Assembly: GCF_000013005.1 (NCBI RefSeq)
Contig: NC_007722.1
Location: 687,501-751,500, forward strand
DNA length: 64,000 nucleotides
Origin: Erythrobacter litoralis HTCC2594
GTDB lineage: Bacteria; Pseudomonadota; Alphaproteobacteria; Sphingomonadales; Sphingomonadaceae
Direction: 5' to 3'
Below the pieces are notes generated by a model. The model was not told the origin of the DNA and did no database searches. It worked only from the letters and a program-made list of their open reading frames with translations. Shown piece after piece: positions 1-9,107 of this stretch. A program made the position numbers and the translations under genes. How positions within the stretch are numbered: position 1 is the stretch's first letter; the number at the start of each line of letters is the position of its first letter.

Positions 1-1
1 C

Positions 2-442
2 GGGATTTGCAATCTGCGCCCCGGCGTGCCGGGCATGTCGGACAATATCCGCGTCAAATCCATCATCGGGCGCTTTTTGGAGCACAGCCGCATCTACGCC
101 TTCGCCAATGGCGAGCCGATGCCGGGGACGAGCTCTACGGTATACATTTCGTCCGCCGACCTGATGGTGCGCAACCTCGACCGGCGGGTCGAGCAATTGG
201 TGCCGATCGACAACCAGACGGTGCACGACCAGGTGTTGCAGCAGGTGCTGCTCGCCAACCTGCTCGACAACGAGCAAAGCTGGGAATTGCAGCCAGACGG
301 GAGCTACTTCCGGGTGGAAGTCGGCGAGAAGTCGTTCAATTGCCACCGCTATTTCATGACCAACCCGTCGCTCTCGGGGCGCGGGGGTGCATTGGAGGCC
401 GGAGCCGTGCCCAAGCTTGCCTTGCGGAAGGGTGCCGTCTGA
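2..442 (+). CDS. ppk1: Polyphosphate kinase 1, C-terminal fragment (cut by window edge)
   Basis: Reading from base 2, the frame gives the C-terminal end of PPK1, the membrane-associated enzyme that polymerises ATP gamma-phosphate into polyphosphate. The conserved C-terminal block is visible: [16 protein letters not shown], then [15 protein letters not shown], with the family's phosphorylated-loop and ATP-site residues in the region around SIIGRFLEH. About 146 residues are present; the other three quarters lie left of the window. The stop is followed at once by the ppx start, so kinase and phosphatase of the same polymer are probably one transcript. Confidence 0.95.
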   Translation, partial: GICNLRPGVPGMSDNIRVKSIIGRFLEHSRIYAFANGEPMPGTSSTVYISSADLMVRNLDRRVEQLVPIDNQTVHDQVLQQVLLANLLDNEQSWELQPDGSYFRVEVGEKSFNCHRYFMTNPSLSGRGGALEAGAVPKLALRKGAV

Positions 443-1987
443 ATGGCGATCGGGGGGCGCCGTAGGGATCGGGACGGGCTCTTCATGGGCAACGTCCCGC
501 ACCGCGCGATCATTGATGTCGGCTCCAACACGGTGCGCCTGGTGGTCTATGGCGGTTCGCCGCGCGCTCCGACGGTATTGCTCAATGAAAAGGTCGCCGC
601 GCGGCTAGGGCGCGATATCACCACTACAGGTGCCCTTGCCGAAGAAGCCATCGACCTCGCGATGCGCGGGCTCGAACGGTATGCGCTCCTTCTCCGGGAC
701 CTGGACATCCAAGAGGTCGATATGGTCGCGACCGCTGCGGCCCGCGATGCCAGCAACGGCCCCGAATTCCTGCGCAAGGTGGAGGCGCTGGGCTTTTCGC
801 CGCATCTCCTCTCGGGCGAGGAAGAGGGCAATATCAGCGCCTGGGGCGTGCTCGGGGCGTTTCCAAAGGCGCGCGGCGTGGTGGCCGATCTGGGCGGGGG
901 CAGTCTCGAGCTCGTCCATATCGGTGACGGATCGCCGGACACTGCGATCAGCCTGCCGCTCGGCACCTTGCGGCTGACCGAGCTGGACGAGGCCAGTCCC
1001 GGCAAACTGCACAAGGTGATCCAGTCACGGCTGAAGGACGCCAAGGCGCATAGATCCATCGACGGGGATCTGTATCTGGTCGGCGGAACCTGGCGCGCCA
1101 TGGCGGTCTACGCGATCGAGAAACTGGGCTTCCCGCTGACCGATCCGCACGGGCTCAGCCTGCCTGCCGAAGAGGCGCTGGCGATGGCCAAGGAACTCGC
1201 GGAAAGCGATCCCGAGGACCTGCGATCGATGGAGCGAATATCGACCATGCGCTCGGACACGATGCCGCTTGCGGCGGTCCTGCTGCAGGTGCTCATCAAG
1301 AAACTCCGGCCGGACCGGGTGATCGCATCGTCCTGGGGCATTCGCGAAGGGGTGTTGTACCAGTCGCTGGCCCCGCATGCCCGCGCGCAGGATCCGCTGA
1401 TCGCGGGCGTCTCGACCTTTGCCGCGTCGCGGGGTGCTTCGCCGACGATGGCAACGAGGATTGCCAGCTGGACGGTCGATGCCGCACCTGCTCATGGGCG
1501 CGGTACCGAGCGGATCAGGTTGGCCGCGACCATGCTGTCGCTCGCGGCCATGCAGATCGAGCCCAATTTACGCTTGCGGGTCGGTATCGAATGGGCGCTG
1601 CACAAGCGCTGGATTGCGATTGAGCCCGAGGGACGGGCGATGATTGCCGCAGCCATCTGTGCCAATCGCAACCATTGCGACCTGCCCGACGAGGTCAAGC
1701 AGCTGGCGAGCAAGAAGAGCCTCGACCAGGCTATCGGATGGGGACTGGCCGTACGCCTGTGTCGCCGGATCGGTGGCAAATCGCGCCAGTCGCTGCAACG
1801 GACCCGCCTCCTCGTCGAGGACAAGCAATTGGTGCTTTCTCTGGACGAAAGCCATGCTGCGCTTTTCGGTATCCCGAACGAAAAGGATCTGAACCTCTTG
1901 GCCGACTGGCTCGGCCTCGAGCCCGCGATGCGCGTGGAAGCATCGCCGTGGGTCGAAAGTCCCGCGGACGCTGTTGCCGAGGGGTGA
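443..1987 (+). CDS. ppx: Exopolyphosphatase, Ppx/GppA family
   Basis: Removes terminal phosphates from polyphosphate, or pppGpp phosphatase if GppA-like. The N-terminal ASKHA-fold phosphate-binding motif is IIDVGSNTVRLVVY, followed by the second phosphate loop VVADLGGGSLELV. The C-terminal half resembles the HD-like helical domain of long Ppx proteins; 514 residues fits that class. Two starts are possible: ATG 443 directly after the ppk1 stop, or ATG 485 (MGNVPHRAIID), which is closer to the usual N-terminus of the family. Zero spacing to ppk1 implies co-transcription and coupled synthesis. Confidence 0.93.
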   Translation: MAIGGRRRDRDGLFMGNVPHRAIIDVGSNTVRLVVYGGSPRAPTVLLNEKVAARLGRDITTTGALAEEAIDLAMRGLERYALLLRDLDIQEVDMVATAAARDASNGPEFLRKVEALGFSPHLLSGEEEGNISAWGVLGAFPKARGVVADLGGGSLELVHIGDGSPDTAISLPLGTLRLTELDEASPGKLHKVIQSRLKDAKAHRSIDGDLYLVGGTWRAMAVYAIEKLGFPLTDPHGLSLPAEEALAMAKELAESDPEDLRSMERISTMRSDTMPLAAVLLQVLIKKLRPDRVIASSWGIREGVLYQSLAPHARAQDPLIAGVSTFAASRGASPTMATRIASWTVDAAPAHGRGTERIRLAATMLSLAAMQIEPNLRLRVGIEWALHKRWIAIEPEGRAMIAAAICANRNHCDLPDEVKQLASKKSLDQAIGWGLAVRLCRRIGGKSRQSLQRTRLLVEDKQLVLSLDESHAALFGIPNEKDLNLLADWLGLEPAMRVEASPWVESPADAVAEG

Positions 1988-2114
1988 CACTCGCGATGAT
2001 CGAAATGCAGAGAATCGGGAACTTTCGCGCAATACTATTGCAACGCATACGTATTCCGGTTTAGCTTCCTTCCCAGACGCCGCGCAAAGCGGCGCGTGGG
2101 AGAGGAGTATATCT

Positions 2115-5000
2115 ATGAGGATCAGGGCTTCCCTGATGGCCGGCATCTGTGCCGGAGCGATCGCAGTACCCGCTTACGCACAGGACGCAGATACGCCGGA
2201 TACCGATCCCGGCACATCCAGTCCGGTTATCGTCGTCACGGCACAACGCCAGGCACAGAGCCTGCAGGAAGTGCCGATCGCGGTCAGCGCCTTCAGCGCC
2301 GAGACGCTCGAAGCGCAGCAGATCGAGAACGCGAGCGACCTTCAGCTGACGCTGCCCAACGTCTCCTTCACCAAGTCGAACTTTACGGCTTCCAGTTTCA
2401 CTATCCGCGGTATCGGCGACCTTTGCGTCGGTGTATCGTGCGACAGCGCGACGGCCATCCACCAGAACGGCTCGCCCCTGTTCGGCACGCGCCTGTTCGA
2501 AACCGAATATTTCGACCTCGAGCGGATCGAGGTCCTGCGCGGGCCGCAGGGCACGCTGTTCGGACGTAATGCCACCTCAGGCGTGGTCAACGTCGTCACG
2601 GCCAAGCCCGATCTTTCGGGCTTCGGCGCCGCCGGATCGTTCGAATAAGGCAATTACAACAGCATCAAGGCCACCGGGATGGTCAATGTTCCCATCGGGA
2701 ACGTGATCGGGGCCCGCGTTGCCGGATTCTATTTGAAGCGCGACGGCTACACCGACAACATTTTCAACGGTGACGATATCGACGGGCGCGACATGTATGC
2801 CGTCCGCGGTTCGCTGCGGGTCGAGCCGGGTCCCGATACAACCATCGACATCGTAGGCTATTACTTCCGCGAAAACGACGACCGCCTGCGCATCCAGAAG
2901 CAGCAGTGTCAGCGCGACCCGACCGGAATTCTCGGCTGTCTCAACAACCGCCGCGATTTCGACAAGACCAATGCGAATTCGACCTTCACCGGAACGCTGG
3001 CTTCGTCAGAGTTTTTCGCGCTGAACGGCATTCCGAGGAGCTTCGGGCTCAATAGCCTCTACGGACCGGATGCCTATGCGAATTTCAATGAGCCGCAGGA
3101 TGTTCGCGTCGTCAACACGGAGTTCACGCCTGAATATTTCGCCGACGAACTGATCATCCAGGCAGATATCTCGCACGATTTCGGCGCCATCAACGTCAGT
3201 CTCAACGGGACCTATCAGGAAACCAGCGTCGACTCCCGCCAAGACTATAATCTCGGCGTGGGTCAGATACCCAATGCCGCGATCGCCTTCCCGACCCTGC
3301 AGGCTTTTGCCGCAGGCGCTGCCGGACCCGGCACAGGTGCGTATTTTACGCCGATCACCGAAGCGCTCTTCGATGGCGGCGATCTGTGCGTTTCGGATAC
3401 CCGGCTCGACAATCGCGGGGCGTTCGAAGGTTTCAGCGTCTGTACTCCGAACGGTACGCAGTTCGACCGTTCCAACCAGGAGAACGAAAGCTTCTCCGTC
3501 GAGGGAATCATTTCTTCGGATCTGGACGGGCCGTTCAATTTCCTCGTCGGCGGTATCTATGCTGAATCGAAGGTGCTGGAGAACAGCTATTACGTGAACG
3601 CCTTCGCTATCGATTACATTGCCGGCGTTCTCGGCAGTTTCACATCATTGGGGGGAGGGTTGCCGCCCAGCTACCTGGCGACATCGTTCTTCCGGAACAA
3701 CACTCAGGACTTCAAGCTCAAGAGCTTCGGCATCTTCGGTGAAGTCTATGTCGACGTGACCGACAGGCTGAAGATTACGGCCGGTCTGCGCTATAACGAC
3801 GACAGCAAGCGCATCACCGCGCGTTCGACACTGGCAAGTTTCCTCAATCCCTACAGCAACGATGGCGATCCATTCGATTCGCCATTCGTCGGTTCGTTCG
3901 ACGCAGATCCGGGGACGCCAGGCAACCAGCTGTCCCAGCAGCGCGAAGTCGGGTTCGATGAAATTACGGGCCGCTTCGTGGTCGATTACGAGATCACGCC
4001 GGATAACCTGCTCTATTTCTCGTATTCGCGCGGCTACAAGTCGGGCGGCATCAACCCTCCGTTGCAGCCGATCTTCAACGTGTCGGAGAGCTTCGGCCCG
4101 GAATCGATCGATGCTTTCGAAATCGGTTCGAAGAACACCTTCGCCAATGGCGCGCTGCAGGTGAACGCGACCGCGTTCTACTACAAGTACTCCGATCTGC
4201 AGCTCAGCCGTATTATCGCACGGACTTCGGTCAACGACACGATCGATGCCAAGGTGTTCGGTTTCGAACTCGAAACCGTTATCGCACCTTCGCCGAACTG
4301 GCTGATCAACGCCAACTTCAGCTACCTCAATGCCGAAGTCGACGGGCAGCAGCTGTTCTCCAACCCGCGCGATCCGGGCGGTGGCGATCCTAATGCGGTG
4401 ATCATCAAGGATATCACCAACGGCGCGCTGTGTGCCGTGACGGGCGGCAATCCCAACGCCTTCGTCAACGCCATCAACCCGGGCCTCGGCCTGCAGGGGA
4501 CGACGTCGTTCCCGTCCGATTCCGGCATTGCATCAAATGGCGCGTTCAGCATCTGCGGCGTTCTCGAAGCGCAAGCGGCCGCCATCGGTCCTGCTTTCGG
4601 CGGCATCCAGGTGCTCAGCCCAGGCGTCCAGGTGAACCTCGAAGGCAACAAACTGCCGCAGGCGCCGGAAATGAAGGCGTCGGCCGGTGTCCAGTACACC
4701 GCCGATTTCGACAACGGCATGTCGCTGGTCCCGCGTTTCGACATCGCCTTCACCGGCGAGCAGTTCGGCAACGTCTTCAACGGCCGCGTCAACCGGATCG
4801 AACCTTTCGTGCAGGCGAATGCGCAGATCCAGCTCAACGGACCGGACCGGAGGTGGTTCGTCCGCGGCTTCGTCCAGAACATCTTCGACAGCGACTCGGT
4901 GACCGGTCTCTATGTCACCGACGCATCGTCGGGCCTGTTCACCAACATCTTCACGCTCGATCCGCGCCGCTACGGTATCGCGGCGGGCTTCAATTTCTGA
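2115..5000 (+). pseudogene. TonB-dependent receptor interrupted by one in-frame TAA
   Basis: Outer-membrane receptor for active uptake of a ligand that the sequence does not identify. ATG 2115 has a GAGAGGAG ribosome site and a signal peptide (MRIRASLMAGICAGAIAVPAYAQ). Next come a TonB box (VIVVTAQR) and the plug, with LERIEVLRGPQGTLFGRNA. The codon at 2646-2648 is TAA. Immediately beyond it, in the same frame, GNYNSIKATGMVNVPIG continues and the whole beta-barrel runs on to the aromatic C-terminus AAGFNF at 5000. In this family the residue before GNYNS is usually tyrosine (E-Y-G-N-Y), so TAA looks like a mutated TAT/TAC. As written, translation stops after 177 residues, leaving only the plug. 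It could be a recent pseudogene, a read-through case or a sequencing error; there is no frameshift. Confidence 0.88.
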
Positions 5001-5024
5001 CGCTTGGTCGGATGGGAGAGGAGA

Positions 5025-5054
5025 GGGCCGACCTTCGGGTCGGCCCTTTTTTTT
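5025..5054 (+). terminator. Rho-independent terminator of the TonB receptor
   Basis: A perfect 9-bp stem, GGGCCGACC / GGTCGGCCC, with a TTCG tetraloop (5034-5037) is followed by eight T residues. It lies 25 bases after the receptor stop. The T run is only on the plus-strand side, so it serves the receptor and not the convergent transporter gene. Confidence 0.93.
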
Positions 5055-5063
5055 GCGCGCCTC

Positions 5064-5783
5064 TCACGCATCCTTCGTCGTGGAGAAGGGCGAGAAGTCG
5101 GTTTCGGTGTCGTACACGTCCACTCCTTCGCGCTTCTTCAGCGCGCCGACGGCAACATAGGTGACGGGGGTAAGCACCGCTTCCCACAACACTTTGAGCA
5201 TCCAGTTGGTAATCATTACCGTGATGACCGCTTCGGTCTCCCACACGCCGAAAAAAGCAATGGGATAAAATAGCAGGCTGTCGACGCCCTGTCCGACGAC
5301 CGTCGATCCAATGGTGCGGGTCCACAAGGCCTTGCCCTGCGTCCATATTTTCATTTTCGCCATGACGAAGGAATTCACGAACTCGCCGGCCCAGAAGGCG
5401 ACGATCGAAGCCAGCACGATGCGCGGCACCAGGCCGAACACCTGTTCATAGGCATCCTGTCCAACCCACACTTCGGAAGGCGGCATGGCTACGACTGCCC
5501 AGCTCATGAAGGCCATGAAGACGAGCGCTGCAAAGCCGGTCCAGATCACCCGCCGCGCGCGGGCGTAGCCGTAGACTTCGGTCAGCACGTCGCCGATGAC
5601 ATAGCTGACCGGGAAGAACAGGATTCCGGCTCCGAAGGTAAACCCCGCGACGGTCGAAAGCTTCGCCGCGCCGATCAGGTTGGACAGCAGCAGGATCGCG
5701 ACGAACGCCGCCATCACCAGATCGTAGTATCGGAAATGGGTCGGCGCGGTGCCCGACACGCGCTGGGGAGAGGGGTTTTCCAT
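5064..5783 (-). CDS. yhhQ: Queuosine precursor transporter, VUT/YhhQ family
   Basis: Inner-membrane protein of 239 residues with about six hydrophobic segments. The family (DUF165/YhhQ) imports 7-deazaguanine precursors for queuosine tRNA modification. Family features seen are LLLSNLIGAAKL, the FPVSYVIGDVLTEVYGY loop after the second segment, and GSTVVGQGVDSLLFYPIAFFG in the fourth to fifth segment region. It stands alone, convergent with the TonB receptor and divergent from tRNA-Arg. I saw no preQ1-type riboswitch in the short leader. The substrate is inferred from family only. Confidence 0.88.
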   Translation of the reverse strand: MENPSPQRVSGTAPTHFRYYDLVMAAFVAILLLSNLIGAAKLSTVAGFTFGAGILFFPVSYVIGDVLTEVYGYARARRVIWTGFAALVFMAFMSWAVVAMPPSEVWVGQDAYEQVFGLVPRIVLASIVAFWAGEFVNSFVMAKMKIWTQGKALWTRTIGSTVVGQGVDSLLFYPIAFFGVWETEAVITVMITNWMLKVLWEAVLTPVTYVAVGALKKREGVDVYDTETDFSPFSTTKDA

Positions 5784-5842
5784 GCGAAGGGGGCCTTATC
5801 GGTGTTTTGCGTTTCCGCAAAGCACGCTAACAGGCCTGCGAC

Positions 5843-5919
5843 GCGCCCTTAGCTCAGCTGGATAGAGCACGGGACTTCTAATCCTGAGGTCGCAGGTTCG
5901 ACTCCTGCAGGGCGCGCCA
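5843..5919 (+). tRNA. tRNA-Arg (anticodon UCU)
   Basis: A complete 77-nt cloverleaf. The acceptor stem is GCGCCCT (5843-5849) paired with AGGGCGC (5909-5915). The D arm contains AGCTCAGCTGGATAGAGC. The anticodon stem CGGGA/TCCTG encloses loop CTTCTAA, so the anticodon is UCU (reads AGA, AGG by wobble). The T arm is GCAGG-TTCGACT-CCTGC, and CCA is encoded at 5917-5919. Confidence 0.97.
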
Positions 5920-6025
5920 TAGTTAGCATTCCGCTTGCGGGGTGCCTCCTACGGCTTGCCTTGGTCGGCGCGAACCCCGGTTCGGAGTCGAAGCGAAGCG
6001 GAGACGTGTGAGCGAGAGCGAACAC

Positions 6026-6044
6026 ACTCCTGCAGGGCGCGCCA
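6026..6044 (+). repeat. Direct repeat of the tRNA-Arg 3' end
   Basis: The last 19 bases of tRNA-Arg (5901-5919, ACTCCTGCAGGGCGCGCCA) recur exactly at 6026-6044, 125 bases downstream. A duplicated tRNA 3' end is the usual footprint of tRNA-targeting integrases (attL/attR). The 106 bases between the copies hold no gene, so if an element was there it has gone. A simple local duplication is equally possible. Confidence 0.7.
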
Positions 6045-6045
6045 C

Positions 6046-6825
6046 TTACCCCCGCATCACGCTATCGAGCAGTTCCTCTGTGATGGGATAGCCCGCATCC
6101 TCCATGATCTTGAGCATGGGCTTTTCGCCGCTGGTATCGACTTGAGGGACGATCGTCTTGACCGGTATCGCCTCGGCCTGCGCTTTGGCTTCTTCAAACG
6201 TGTTGAACAGCGCCAAACGCTCGAGATTGCGCCGGGTCGGGAATATCAGCTTGATTTCACCTTGCTCAGCCATCTCGAGCGCACCGGCAGCCGAGACCCA
6301 GAACAGATGCGTGTTTTCGGTTGCGTCGACTTCGATTTCGACCGCTCCGGTTCCGAGATCGGCGAGATAGAAGCGTGTATCGTAAACGCGCGGAATGCGC
6401 TCGTTCTTCGGAAACCAGCGCGCGAAAGGCGTCAATTGTGCGAGGTTGAGCGACCAGTTGAATTCGTCGAGTACCGGCGCGAGCGCTTCGGTTTCGAGCA
6501 GCAGTTCGCGGGCAGCGCGCGCCTTGTCGGCGTCGATATCGCCCTGCAACCCGATCGCGAGGCCGGTTTCCTCAAGCGTCTCGCGCACTACCGCGATCTG
6601 GTGCGCGGCTTCTTCCGGATCGATCCCGCTCGACAGCCTCGTGCCCAGCTCGAAATCGGCCGGATCGACCCGTCCGCCGGGAAACACAGCCATGCCGCCG
6701 GCAAACACCATATTGCGAGAGCGGACCGTCATCAGGATCTCGGGTGCGCCGCCATCCCTGGCATTGCGGAAGATGACGACGGTTGCTGCGGGAATGCCCT
6801 CGGGGCTGGGTTCGGTATCGGCCAT
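6046..6825 (-). CDS. Nudix hydrolase family protein
   Basis: 259 residues. The N-terminal beta-strand has GMAVFPGGRVDPADF, then after an insert the Nudix helix AVVRETLEETGLAIG supplies the R-E-T-x-E-E motif that binds the metal. The spaced layout (GGRVDP ... RETLEETG) is typical of the NUDT19/CoA-diphosphatase-like branch, but the substrate cannot be read from sequence. The reading ends two bases after the tRNA-end repeat, which therefore borders its 3' end. It is a single gene with no obvious operon partner. Confidence 0.85.
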   Translation of the reverse strand: MADTEPSPEGIPAATVVIFRNARDGGAPEILMTVRSRNMVFAGGMAVFPGGRVDPADFELGTRLSSGIDPEEAAHQIAVVRETLEETGLAIGLQGDIDADKARAARELLLETEALAPVLDEFNWSLNLAQLTPFARWFPKNERIPRVYDTRFYLADLGTGAVEIEVDATENTHLFWVSAAGALEMAEQGEIKLIFPTRRNLERLALFNTFEEAKAQAEAIPVKTIVPQVDTSGEKPMLKIMEDAGYPITEELLDSVMRG

Positions 6826-6961
6826 GGCCGTCTTGTGACGCGGGGCGGGTCACTTGCCAAGCTGGCAAATGGGCCCGGCCTGTCGGATTTGTTTACAATC
6901 CTGACCGAGGCAAATATTCGTTAACCATCGAAGGTGCACATAATTGAGGCTTTTTCGAATT

Positions 6962-6977
6962 TGGCACGCAGCATGCA
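6962..6977 (+). promoter_or_regulatory. Sigma-54-like (-24/-12) promoter candidate
   Basis: TGGCACGCAGCATGCA matches the RpoN consensus TGGCACG-N4-TTGCA at all but one base of the -12 box, with GG and GC exactly ten bases apart. Transcription would run rightward from about 6988 into a region without a gene. It could drive a short RNA ending in the 7056-7084 hairpin. A chance match cannot be excluded. Confidence 0.45.
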
Positions 6978-6987
6978 GAGTAGGGCG

Positions 6988-7086
6988 CGTACCCAATGGT
7001 CTTCGATATGAGGCGGGGCACCTGGTCTCCCAGCCCCGCCTCCCCGAAGCTTCCACGAAAAAGGCCCGCCATCGGCGGGCCTTTCG
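6988..7086 (+). ncRNA. Possible small RNA behind the 6962 promoter (speculative)
   Basis: If the sigma-54-like promoter is active, a transcript of about 100 nt would contain the GC-rich hairpin near 7011-7041 and end at the bidirectional hairpin 7056-7084. No ribosome site with an open frame of meaningful length was seen. The evidence is positional and structural only. Confidence 0.2.
7056..7084 (-). terminator. Terminator of the grxD operon
   Basis: The stem GGCCCGCC / GGCGGGCC with a 3-base loop is flanked by A/T so that the minus strand ends in five T (7062-7058). It sits about 27 bases beyond the grxD stop. On the plus strand it has a weaker T tract and may act both ways. Confidence 0.8.
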
Positions 7087-7110
7087 CGTTTCAGGAAGAC
7101 ATCGCCGCTT

Positions 7111-7440
7111 TTATTCGGCGCGGGCGACGTCCTTCTCATCGAGCAGTTCCTGCAGCTCGCCGGCTTCGAACATCTCCATCATGATGTCGCTGCCGCCCAA
7201 AAACTCGCCCTTCACAAACAGCTGCGGAATGGTCGGCCAGTCCGAATAGGTCTTGATGCCCTGCCGGATTTCCATGTCCTGAAGCACGTCGACGCTTTCG
7301 TACTTCACGCCGCAATGGTCGAGGATCGAAACGGCGCGACTGGAAAAGCCACATTGCGGGAAGAGCGGGGTGCCCTTCATGAAGAGGACGACGTCGTTTT
7401 CGCCGACGATCCCGGAAATTTTTGCGTTGGTATCGGACAT
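7111..7440 (-). CDS. grxD: Monothiol glutaredoxin, Grx4 type
   Basis: 109 residues. The CGFS active site is present in FPQCGFSSRAVSILD, the hallmark of class II glutaredoxins that bind a [2Fe-2S] cluster with glutathione and pass it on. WPTIPQLFVKGEFLGGSDI is the cis-Pro/glutathione-binding region. The start is MSDTNAKISG at 7440; a longer reading overlaps bolA and lacks homology. It lies directly after bolA, its known partner in Fe-S trafficking, on one transcript with DUF1476. Confidence 0.96.
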   Translation of the reverse strand: MSDTNAKISGIVGENDVVLFMKGTPLFPQCGFSSRAVSILDHCGVKYESVDVLQDMEIRQGIKTYSDWPTIPQLFVKGEFLGGSDIMMEMFEAGELQELLDEKDVARAE

Positions 7441-7477
7441 GGACGCTAGCCTTGTAAGAATGAAATTCCGTGTCCGC

Positions 7478-7711
7478 TCACTTGGGAACGGCAGTGGTGA
7501 GTTGCAAGGCGTGAAGCACGCCGCCCATCCGCCCGCCGAGCGCTTCATAGACCATCTTGTGCTGCTGTACCCGGTTCTTGCCGGCAAATTGCGGAGCGGT
7601 GACGCGGGCCGCCCAATGGTCGTTGTCGCCGGCCAGATCGGTCATCTCGACCTGGGCGCCGGGCAGGGCAGCGGTGATCGCCTCGGTTATCTCGTCAGCG
7701 GACATCGGCAT
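7478..7711 (-). CDS. bolA: BolA family protein
   Basis: 77 residues with the compact BolA fold (class II KH-like). The conserved block is NRVQQHKMVYEALGGRMGGVLHALQL, containing the invariant His near QHKMVY used as cluster ligand in BolA-Grx complexes. The length matches the short IbaG/BolA3-like branch. It sits between DUF1476 and grxD with gaps of 9 and 37 bases, so the BolA-Grx pair is probably co-expressed. The symbol is given at family level. Confidence 0.9.
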   Translation of the reverse strand: MPMSADEITEAITAALPGAQVEMTDLAGDNDHWAARVTAPQFAGKNRVQQHKMVYEALGGRMGGVLHALQLTTAVPK

Positions 7712-7720
7712 CGGATTGCC

Positions 7721-8044
7721 TCAGTTTTCGCTCATGAACTGGCGCTTGGCTTCGATCGTCATGTCGGCGAGCGCAGCGCGAACCGCAGCTTCGTCGACAT
7801 CGACGCCGGCCGTGGTGAGATCCCCCAGTACCTTGCGGATCACGTCCTCGTCGCCGGCTTCTTCGAAATCGGCTTGGACAACGGCGGTGGCGTAGGATTT
7901 GGTTTCCTCATCATTGAGGCCCATCTTCTCCGCCGCCCAGTGGCCCAGCAGCTTGTTGCGACGCGCGGCGACCTTGAATGCGGTCTCCTCGTCCATGGCG
8001 TATTTCGCCTCTTCGGCGCGCTCGCGATCCTTGAAATCGGTCAT
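7721..8044 (-). CDS. DUF1476 protein, F1-ATPase zeta inhibitor homologue
   Basis: 107 residues, largely helical and charged. It begins MTDFKDRERAEEAKYAMDEE and has ARRNKLLGHWAAEKMGL. This family is the zeta subunit that blocks ATP hydrolysis by the F1Fo-ATP synthase in Paracoccus and other alphaproteobacteria. A GAGGGA site precedes ATG 8044. It is first in an apparent three-gene unit with bolA and grxD. The inhibitory role is known from the family; strength in this organism is unknown. Confidence 0.9.
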   Translation of the reverse strand: MTDFKDRERAEEAKYAMDEETAFKVAARRNKLLGHWAAEKMGLNDEETKSYATAVVQADFEEAGDEDVIRKVLGDLTTAGVDVDEAAVRAALADMTIEAKRQFMSEN

Positions 8045-8108
8045 GTGAGTCCCTCGACTGATGTTGCCATTCCGAGATAGGCGTGCGCGCGGCGACCCGC
8101 AACCGGCC

Positions 8109-9107
8109 TCAATCCATCAGCACGACGAGCTTGCCCACCGCCTGGCGATTTTCGAGCTTGGCGATCGCGTCGCCGCCTTTCTCGAGCGGGAAGGTCTCCG
8201 ACACCAGTGGATCGATCTTGCCGTCCTTCATCATCTGGAACAGCTCTTCGACCTGCTCGCGGAATTTGACCGGCTCGCGCGCGGTGAAGGCACCCCAGAA
8301 GACACCCGCAATGTCGCAGCTCTTGAGCAGGGTCAGGTTAAGCGGCATCTTGGCGATCCCGGCAGGGAAGCCGACCACAAGGAAGCGACCTTCCCAGGCA
8401 ATCGAGCGCAGGGCAGGTTCGGAATATTGCCCGCCGACGATATCGTAGACGATATTGGCGCCTTCCGGGCCGCACGCCGCCTTGAACGCGCTTGCGAGCT
8501 CCTTGGAGGCGGCCTTGTCCATCTCGTCCTTCGGATAGATGACGACCTCGTCGGCCCCCGCTTTCCTCGCAACTTCGCCTTTTTCCTCGCTGGAAACAGC
8601 CGCGACGACGCGCGCGCCAAAGGCTTTGGCCAGTTCGACCGCCGACAGGCCGACTCCGCCCGCAGCGCCCAGCACCAGGACGGTATCGCCTTTTTTGATG
8701 TGGCCGCGATCCTTCAGGCCGTGGATCGTCGTGCCATAAGTCATCAGCAGCGAAGCGGCTTTTTCGAAAGGCACCCCTTCGGGCACGGGGAACATCCGGC
8801 CCGCGGGCACGATGACCTTTTCGGTCAGACCGCCATTGCCGATCCCGGCCATGACCCTGTCACCAACGGAGACGCCGTCGACGCCTTCGCCGACCGCTTC
8901 GACCACTCCCGCGATTTCGCCGCCAGGCGCATAGGGACGCTCGGGCTTGAACTGGTAGAGGTCACGGATCATCAACGTATCGGGATAATTGATCGCGCAG
9001 GCTTTCACATCGACCAGCACTTCGCCCTTGCCCGGGGTAGGGACCTCGACCTCGTCGAGTGTCAGCGTCTCGGGGCCTCCGACGGCGTGGGTGCGTAGGA
9101 CTTTCAT
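8109..9107 (-). CDS. NAD(P)H:quinone oxidoreductase, zinc-independent MDR family
   Basis: 332 residues with the medium-chain dehydrogenase layout: a GroES-like N-terminal domain ([15 protein letters not shown]) and a Rossmann domain ([20 protein letters not shown]). The structural and catalytic zinc cysteines are absent, as in QOR/CryZ-type quinone reductases. Its ATG overlaps the leuD stop as ATGA, so it is translated as the last gene of the leu operon, although it has no known role in leucine synthesis. It could reduce quinones or enoyl/acryloyl substrates. Confidence 0.88.
   Translation of the reverse strand: MKVLRTHAVGGPETLTLDEVEVPTPGKGEVLVDVKACAINYPDTLMIRDLYQFKPERPYAPGGEIAGVVEAVGEGVDGVSVGDRVMAGIGNGGLTEKVIVPAGRMFPVPEGVPFEKAASLLMTYGTTIHGLKDRGHIKKGDTVLVLGAAGGVGLSAVELAKAFGARVVAAVSSEEKGEVARKAGADEVVIYPKDEMDKAASKELASAFKAACGPEGANIVYDIVGGQYSEPALRSIAWEGRFLVVGFPAGIAKMPLNLTLLKSCDIAGVFWGAFTAREPVKFREQVEELFQMMKDGKIDPLVSETFPLEKGGDAIAKLENRQAVGKLVVLMD

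Larger units (their letters stand above)
6826..7110. other. 285-base gene-free stretch between the Nudix gene and grxD
   Basis: No protein-coding gene is evident. It holds a short inverted repeat (TTGCCA-AGC-TGGCAA, 6854-6868), a sigma-54-like promoter (6962-6977), a strong GC hairpin (AGGCGGGGC at 7011-7019 with GCCCCGCCT at about 7033-7041), and the grxD terminator. Confidence 0.6.

Noticed and set aside
2640..2680. Frameshift in the TonB receptor
   Set aside because: The reading frame is the same before and after the stop and the residues directly beyond it fit the family, so it is a nonsense codon and not a frameshift.
5784..5842. preQ1 riboswitch ahead of the yhhQ transporter
   Set aside because: The leader is very short and I could not draw the compact H-type pseudoknot with an A-rich tail; only a small hairpin is present.
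6020..6044. Second tRNA gene after tRNA-Arg
   Set aside because: Only the last 19 bases are repeated; no acceptor 5' half, D arm or anticodon arm exists upstream of them.
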